Assembly: GCF_014384745.1 (NCBI RefSeq)
Contig: NZ_JACRSO010000002.1
Coordinates: forward strand, 469,061-533,060
Origin: Luoshenia tenuis
Lineage (GTDB): Bacteria; Bacillota; Clostridia; Christensenellales; GCA-900066905
Reading direction: 5' to 3'
Length of the DNA: 64,000 nt
Part shown: in pieces, positions 59,550 through 64,000 of the stretch
How the letters are laid out: every line of letters begins with the position of its first letter
Numbering within the stretch: position 1 is the stretch's first letter
Program-made: the position numbers and the translations under genes
The notes under the pieces: model-generated
The model's input: only the letters and a program-made list of their open reading frames with translations
Databases searched by the model: none
Told to the model about the DNA's origin: nothing

Positions 59550-60350
59550 TTATTCGATGCCGCGGTATTTTTCCTCCACCTGTGCGACCAGGTAGTCCAC
59601 CGCCCGGTTAAAGAGCGCCTCGCCCTGGGCGGCGGTCGCCTCCCGCGGGTCACCGTACTGCACAGTAAAATCCGCATTGGGGCGGCCGGCAAAGGCCTCG
59701 CCATCCGCCATGCCGTGCGCCTTCATCTCCAGGGGCTGGCCTTTGGGCGGCAGCCGGGTCAGGTCTACCGAATCGGGATGCAGGTACAGCTGCCCCGCGG
59801 TCTCCCCCAGCGTGGCGTGCCCCATAGCTAGGTCGGCCATATCCTCCGGCGATAAGGGGAAAATAGCCATGACCGTACTCTCCGTCTCGCCGGTAAACTC
59901 CCTTGCCAGCCGCTCCAGCACGGCGCCCTGGTTAGTAGCCCCATGGCCGTTGACCAGCACGATCAGCTTATATCCAAGGGCGACCATCATCCGCAGCTGC
60001 TCGCGCACCACCAGAGAAAACACCTCTTCCCTGGCATACATACTCTTAACTGCAAGGCCGGGGAAGTCCATACCGACCACATACTGATCCGTATCCTCAA
60101 AGCCCATGTTGTGCAGATCCGCCGGGCTGCGCTCGCGCTCCGTGCCCAAAAACAGGGTGGGCATCACCACGCCGCCGCCCACGCGAGCCGCCTGACGGGC
60201 GACCTCCTGGGCCCACAAGGGATCCGTGCCAAAGGGCAGCGCCAGGCCGTGCCACTCCACCGGGCCGATGGGCAGATAGACCACCGATTTTTCCGCCTTG
60301 CGCGCCAGCACTTCCTCCGGGCGCATCAACTCATATCGTACCGTCCTCAT
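59550..60350 (-). CDS. Creatininase-family metal-dependent amidohydrolase
   Basis: This 266-aa protein starts at the ATG after GGGGGGAAGAAT. The zinc-binding motifs are PIGPVEWHGLALPFGTD (E and H, then D) and NGHGATNQG (H); a late Glu lies in TLGETAGQL. The family hydrolyses cyclic amides such as creatinine or removes formyl groups (ArfB, MftE). Its substrate here is unknown. It lies alone between the AI-2E gene and nrdG, in the same direction. Confidence 0.9.
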   Translation of the reverse strand: MRTVRYELMRPEEVLARKAEKSVVYLPIGPVEWHGLALPFGTDPLWAQEVARQAARVGGGVVMPTLFLGTERERSPADLHNMGFEDTDQYVVGMDFPGLAVKSMYAREEVFSLVVREQLRMMVALGYKLIVLVNGHGATNQGAVLERLAREFTGETESTVMAIFPLSPEDMADLAMGHATLGETAGQLYLHPDSVDLTRLPPKGQPLEMKAHGMADGEAFAGRPNADFTVQYGDPREATAAQGEALFNRAVDYLVAQVEEKYRGIE

Positions 60351-60501
60351 ATTCTTCCCCCCCGTTAAAGCGATCAATCTTTTGGGGCCGATTCCAGACC
60401 ATCCCGCCCTCAGGGGCGAAAAAGCCCTGTTGGGCCCATCGCTTTCATGATAACATATTCCGGCCGTTTGTCCAACAGCGCTAAAGGCCCGCCGCTTCAA
60501 T

Positions 60502-60535
60502 AAAAAAGGCGAAGGCCTTTGTCCGCCTTCGCCCT
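60502..60535 (-). terminator. Intrinsic terminator after nrdG
   Basis: GGCGAAGG...CCTTCGCC followed on the minus strand by TTTTTTA. Confidence 0.9.
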
Positions 60536-60552
60536 TTTTAAAATATTCTATC

Positions 60553-61074
60553 TTACGCATCCCATAATACCACATGTCCTGCCGCGCGCGACCGTGGCAC
60601 GTCGATCAGCCTCTGGTTGGATGAACCGCGAAAGCGCAGGGAAATATCCTTTTTCGCCTCCACATAGCGCCCGTCCACCAGCACGTCGATCAGCTCCAGC
60701 ATCGGCGCGGTAGCCTCGCAATGCGGGTGGCTGCCCGGGGTGTGCATCTCCTCCCAGGTAAAGCCGGAAAAGGCCCAGATGGTCTTGTGGGGGTACCGCT
60801 GGCGCACCCGGCGCAAAAAGGGCAGCAGCGCCCGCTGGTTCTCCGGCTCAAAGGGCTCCCCGCCCAGCAGGGTCAGCCCGTTGATATGCTCCGGCGCAAG
60901 CAGCGCCAGCAGTTCCTCCTCCGTTTCCCCAGTAAAGGGCTGCCCATAGCCAAAATCCCAGGTCTCGGGCTGAAAGCAGTGCTCGCAATGGTTGGTACAG
61001 CCCGAAACGAACAGCGTCACCCGCACGCCCTCGCCGTTGGCGATATCGCAGTTTTTAATCTCACCAAAGTGCAT
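60553..61074 (-). CDS. nrdG: Anaerobic ribonucleotide reductase activating protein
   Basis: This 173-aa radical-SAM enzyme generates the glycyl radical of NrdD. The 4Fe-4S motif is CTNHCEHC (CxxxCxxC), preceded by EGVRVTLFVSG and followed by LTLLGGEPF for SAM binding. It lies 63 bases after nrdD, but an intrinsic terminator separates the two. Confidence 0.96.
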   Translation of the reverse strand: MHFGEIKNCDIANGEGVRVTLFVSGCTNHCEHCFQPETWDFGYGQPFTGETEEELLALLAPEHINGLTLLGGEPFEPENQRALLPFLRRVRQRYPHKTIWAFSGFTWEEMHTPGSHPHCEATAPMLELIDVLVDGRYVEAKKDISLRFRGSSNQRLIDVPRSRAAGHVVLWDA

Positions 61075-61097
61075 GTTCTTCCTCCTCCGGTCAAAAA

Positions 61098-61122
61098 AGG
61101 GGCATCCGCTTGGACGCCCCTT
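61098..61122 (-). terminator. Intrinsic terminator between nrdD and nrdG
   Basis: AAGGGGCGTCC-aagc-GGATGCCCCTT (one G-U), followed on the minus strand by TTTTGACC. It probably lowers nrdG expression relative to nrdD. Confidence 0.75.
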
Positions 61123-61136
61123 GCCCGCTATTCCCT

Positions 61137-63311
61137 TTACAGGTGCATCACGCGCTCTTTGATCTCCTGCGTGCGCCCCTGGTTCCAGAACTGCGTACCG
61201 ATATAGCCACAGGTGCGGCGCGCCACGTTCATCTTATCCTGATCCTGATTGCCGCACTGCGGACAGGTCCACACCAATTTACCATCCTGCTCTACGATCT
61301 CGATCTCGCCGTCCCAGCCGCACACCTGGCAATAATCGCTCTTGGTGTTAAGCTCGGCATACATAATATTATCGTAGATAAAGCGGATCACCTGCATCAC
61401 CGCCTCCAGGTTGTGCTGCATGTTGGGCACCTCTACGTAGCTGATCGCCCCGCCGGGAGACAGCGCCTGGAACTTGGATTCCAGCGCCAGCTTGTCAAAG
61501 GCGTTGATCTCCTCGGTCACATGGATATGATAGCTGTTGGTGATATAGCCCTTATCCGTTACGCCCTCGATAATGCCAAAGCGGCGCTGCAGGCATTTGG
61601 CAAACTTATACGTGGTGCTCTCCAGCGGCGTGCCATACAGGCTGTAATCGATATTCTCAGCCTTTTTCCACTTGCCGGTATATTCGTTGAGCTTTTCCAT
61701 GATCTTAAGGCCAAACGCCTCGCCCTCCGGCTCGGTCAGCTTTTTGCCGATCATGGCGTACACGCACTCCCAAAGGCCCGCATAGCCCAGCGAAATCGTA
61801 GAGTAGCCGCCGTGGAGCAGTTTATCGATCTTCTCGCCCTTCTTCAACCGGGCCAGCGCGCCATACTGCCACAGGATGGGCGCCACGTCCGATACGGTCC
61901 CGGTCAGCCGCTCGTGGCGGCACTGCAGGGCGCGGTGGCAAAGCTCCATGCGCTCGTCAAAAATCTGCCAGAACTTATCCATATCCTTGCCGGCCGAAAG
62001 CCCGATATCCACCAGGTTGACCGTGACCACGCCCTGGTTGAACCGGCCATAGTATTTAGGCTTGCCCTCTTCGTCCACAAAGGGCGTCAAAAAGCTGCGG
62101 CAGCCCATGCAGGTATAGCACTGGCCATCGCCGTTTTTATCCACCTTGAGCTGCTTCATGATCTTCTCGGAGATATAATCCGGCACCATGCGCTTGGCCG
62201 TGCACTTAGCAGCCAGCTCGGTCAGGTAATAGTAGGGCGAATCCGGGTGGATATTGTCCTCTTCCAATACGTAGACCAGCTTGGGGAACGCGGGGGTCAC
62301 CCACACGCCCTTTTCATTTTTAACGCCCTGATAGCGCTGCTCCAGCGCCTCTTCGATGATCAAGGCCAGGTCCTGCTTCTCCCGCTCATCCTTGGCCTCG
62401 CCCAGGTACATAAATACCGTGACAAAGGGCGCCTGGCCGTTGGTGGTCAACAGGGTTACCACCTGGTACTGGATGGTCTGCACCCCGCGGCGCACCTCTT
62501 CGCGCAGCCGGTCCTCCACCAAATCGTGGATCTTATTGAGCGGCACATCCACGCCGATGTTTTTGATCTCCTGGAGCACCTGCTGGCGGATCTTCTCCCG
62601 GCTGACCTGTACGAAGGGCGCCAGGTGTGCCAGAGAGATCGACTGGCCGCCGTACTGGTTGGAGGCCACCTGGGCGATGATCTGGGTGGCGATGTTGCAA
62701 GCCGTGGAAAAGCTGTGCGGCCGCTCGATCAGCGTGCCGGTGATCACCGTGCCGTTTTGCAGCATATCCTCCAGATTCACCAAATCGCAGTTGTGCATGT
62801 GCTGGGCATAATAATCGGTATCGTGAAAGTGGATGATGCCCTCATTGTGCGCCTCTACGATCTCCTGCGGCAGCAGGATGCGGTTGGTAATATCGCGCGA
62901 TACCTCGCCGGCCATATAATCCCGCTGGGTGGAGTTGACCACCGGGTTTTTATTAGCGTTCTCCTGCTTGGCCTCTTCGTTATTGCACTCGATCAGGCTG
63001 AGGATCTTATCGTCCGTGGTGTTGGACTGACGCACCAGGGTACGAGTGTAGCGGTAGGTGATATAAGCCTTGGCCACCTCAAAAGCGCCATGGGCCATGA
63101 TCTGGTGCTCCACCATATCCTGTACCTCTTCTACGCTGGGCGAACGCCCCAGCTGCTCGCAGGAGAGCACGACGCTCTGTGCGATCCGCTGGATCTGCAT
63201 GGGCGTCATGCGCGCTTTTTCCTCTACCGCTTCATTTGCTTTGCCGATCGCAACCACGATTTTCGTGATGTCAAATACGGCCTCCGAGCCATTTCTCTTG
63301 ATGATCTTCAT
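61137..63311 (-). CDS. nrdD: Anaerobic ribonucleoside-triphosphate reductase
   Basis: This 724-aa enzyme makes dNTPs in the absence of oxygen. The N-terminal ATP-cone (MKIIKRNGSEAVFDITKIVV) controls activity. The catalytic barrel contains CYTCMGCRSFLTPF, and the C-terminus has the zinc site CQVCGW...CPQCG and the glycyl-radical block RRTCGYIGTQFWNQGR, where NrdG forms the radical. NrdG is encoded next. An NrdR-type box and promoter lie upstream. Confidence 0.97.
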   Translation of the reverse strand: MKIIKRNGSEAVFDITKIVVAIGKANEAVEEKARMTPMQIQRIAQSVVLSCEQLGRSPSVEEVQDMVEHQIMAHGAFEVAKAYITYRYTRTLVRQSNTTDDKILSLIECNNEEAKQENANKNPVVNSTQRDYMAGEVSRDITNRILLPQEIVEAHNEGIIHFHDTDYYAQHMHNCDLVNLEDMLQNGTVITGTLIERPHSFSTACNIATQIIAQVASNQYGGQSISLAHLAPFVQVSREKIRQQVLQEIKNIGVDVPLNKIHDLVEDRLREEVRRGVQTIQYQVVTLLTTNGQAPFVTVFMYLGEAKDEREKQDLALIIEEALEQRYQGVKNEKGVWVTPAFPKLVYVLEEDNIHPDSPYYYLTELAAKCTAKRMVPDYISEKIMKQLKVDKNGDGQCYTCMGCRSFLTPFVDEEGKPKYYGRFNQGVVTVNLVDIGLSAGKDMDKFWQIFDERMELCHRALQCRHERLTGTVSDVAPILWQYGALARLKKGEKIDKLLHGGYSTISLGYAGLWECVYAMIGKKLTEPEGEAFGLKIMEKLNEYTGKWKKAENIDYSLYGTPLESTTYKFAKCLQRRFGIIEGVTDKGYITNSYHIHVTEEINAFDKLALESKFQALSPGGAISYVEVPNMQHNLEAVMQVIRFIYDNIMYAELNTKSDYCQVCGWDGEIEIVEQDGKLVWTCPQCGNQDQDKMNVARRTCGYIGTQFWNQGRTQEIKERVMHL

Positions 63312-63352
63312 AGCTGCATCCCCTTAGGTCTATAGTATTCATTAATGAGCGT

Positions 63353-63412
63353 ATCACTATATATTGTATCTCGAACCGGTATTATAGTAGCATATCTGGT
63401 ATTTTGTGTCAA
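63353..63412 (-). promoter_or_regulatory. nrdD promoter with NrdR-type boxes
   Basis: TTGACA (63407-63412), 17 bases and an extended -10 TGC-TACTAT (63384-63389); TATAAT (63381-63386) at 20 bases is an alternative. Just downstream, ATACAATATATAGTGA (63354-63369) matches the NrdR box in 14 of 16 positions. A weaker second copy (63394-63409, 10 of 16) sits between -35 and -10. Confidence 0.7.
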
Positions 63413-63764
63413 TTACCCTGAATATCGCTTTAAAACGATTCTCGGCCAACCTCCTCATTCTAGCACGCATTTTCTCGGCATTTCTTCGGTAAAACAAAAT
63501 ATCTTTAGGCTAAAAAATATTTTTTGTTCTTTTTGGCGATGGGGGATAAACACCTTACCGGCCGGCTGGGAAACGCGTCTGCGGTATTTTTAAAGGGTAG
63601 ACTCCAAGATCATAGGTTAGGACTAGAAATAGGCAAAATTGTCGGTATTCAGATGGGTAACCTGCTTTCATGAGAACTATGTATGTTGACTCGCTAATCT
63701 ACTAATCTCGCAAAAGAAAAGTATCTACGCAAATGAAAAACAGTAGAGAGCCTGATGCCAGACA
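63413..63764. other. AT-rich gene-free stretch between nrdD and tRNA-Asn
   Basis: No gene, RNA family or clear promoter is recognised. Short open frames here lack ribosome-binding sites. Confidence 0.5.
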
Positions 63765-63803
63765 TAAAAAAACAAGAGATACCTGATAAAGGTATCTCTT
63801 GTT
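63765..63803 (-). terminator. Intrinsic terminator after tRNA-Asn (end of rRNA operon)
   Basis: AACAAGAGATACC pairs perfectly with GGTATCTCTTGTT, with T runs on both strands. On the minus strand it ends the 5S-tRNA transcript. Confidence 0.93.
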
Positions 63804-63805
63804 TT

Positions 63806-63881
63806 TGGCTCCCCGTGTTGGACTCGAACCAACGACCCTGCGGTTAACAGCCGCATGCTCTACCAACTGAGCTAACGAGGA
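63806..63881 (-). tRNA. tRNA-Asn (anticodon GTT)
   Basis: This 76-base cloverleaf has the acceptor TCCTCGT/ACGGGGA, the D arm AGCTCAGTTGGTAGAGC, the anticodon loop CTGTTAA (GTT), the T arm GTTGGTTCGAGTCCAAC and an encoded GCCA end. It follows the 5S rRNA by about seven bases, as part of the same transcript. Confidence 0.97.
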
Positions 63882-63888
63882 ATAACAT

Positions 63889-64000
63889 CCGGCAGCGTCC
63901 TACTCTCCCGGGCCGTCACCAGCCAAGTACCATCGGCGCTGAAGGGCTTAACTTCTGTGTTCGGTATGGGAACAGGTGGTTCCCCTTCGCCATCGCCACC
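63889..64000 (-). rRNA. rrf: 5S ribosomal RNA (5' end cut by the window edge)
   Basis: On the minus strand it reads GGTGGCGATGGCGAAGGGGA, with later CCATACCGAACACAGAAG, TTAAGCCCTTCAGCGCCGAT and AGAGTAGGACGCTGCCGG, all conserved 5S blocks. Only a few 5' bases are missing. The 16S and 23S genes should lie beyond the edge. Confidence 0.96.

Noticed and set aside
61110..63335. A 741-codon open frame on the plus strand
   Set aside because: It lies entirely antisense to nrdD, whose family match is certain; it has a His/Leu/Ile composition typical of a shadow frame and no domain.
1..64000. CRISPR arrays, insertion sequences or prophage
   Set aside because: No regularly spaced repeats, transposase, integrase or phage structural gene was seen anywhere in the window.

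Overview
The window looks like a chromosomal segment of a spore-forming, obligately anaerobic Firmicute (class Clostridia), with coding GC around 60% by eye. The evidence is the gene set: spore genes gpr and spoIIP, the oxygen-sensitive ribonucleotide reductase pair nrdD/nrdG, a T-box leader on thrS, a c-di-GMP-I riboswitch, an AUU-started infC, and the Firmicute-type cluster secG-rnr-smpB-ssrA. I cannot name genus or species from sequence alone. No transposase, phage module or CRISPR array is visible.

Layout. 1-4.9 kb (+): end of a Usp-like gene, a NusG-domain-II/Gx-transporter pair, and a large endonuclease Q-UvrD helicase fusion. 4.9-8.5 kb: a nucleotidyltransferase, then an AraC-type regulator divergent from a predicted di-iron ferritin-like protein. 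8.5-17 kb (+): a c-di-GMP-I riboswitch leading into a large leucine-rich-repeat surface protein, a GH78 alpha-L-rhamnosidase, a GNAT acetyltransferase, and an Fe-S aldo/keto reductase behind a MerR-type promoter. 17-20.5 kb: a conserved 51-aa protein, a marR-MATE efflux operon and a FliB-like protein. 20.6-24 kb (-): tmRNA, smpB, rnr, secG. 24-27 kb (-): a HAD phosphatase and an oxidoreductase/isomerase pair for sugar or polyol catabolism. 27.3-31.1 kb (-): the glycolytic operon pgk-tpiA-gpmI.

31.3-39.8 kb (-) is a carbohydrate ABC-transport island. It has two permeases, a 1.5-kb stretch with no recognisable gene, three paralogous lipoprotein solute-binding proteins (SBPs) and a small lipoprotein. 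A fourth paralogous SBP (46.4-47.8 kb) and a ribokinase-AraC fusion (48.0-49.3 kb) sit further along. They split what is usually a compact comEC-holA-rpsT-gpr-spoIIP neighbourhood. No ABC ATPase is present, so the permeases probably use a shared MsmK/UgpC-type ATPase encoded elsewhere.

40-46 kb holds a GNAT-like protein, a C_GCAxxG_C_C redox protein, yfcE, murI, spoIIP, gpr and rpsT. 49.6-54.5 kb (-) is a tight operon trmH-MBL-comEC-holA. 54.7-58.2 kb (-) holds infC-rpmI-rplT behind a promoter and leader attenuator, and thrS behind a promoter and T-box. 58.2-63.4 kb (-) holds an AI-2E-family permease, a creatininase-family amidohydrolase, nrdG and nrdD with an NrdR-type box. The window ends in tRNA-Asn and a 5S rRNA, the tail of an rRNA operon on the minus strand.

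Functionally, housekeeping modules (translation, RNA quality control, glycolysis, dNTP synthesis, spore germination) alternate with sugar-scavenging and surface modules controlled by local AraC, MarR, MerR-type and riboswitch elements. The parts I find least explained are the 33.1-34.6 kb gene-free stretch, the kinase-AraC fusion with its SBP paralogues, the di-iron protein, and the repair-nuclease/helicase fusion.
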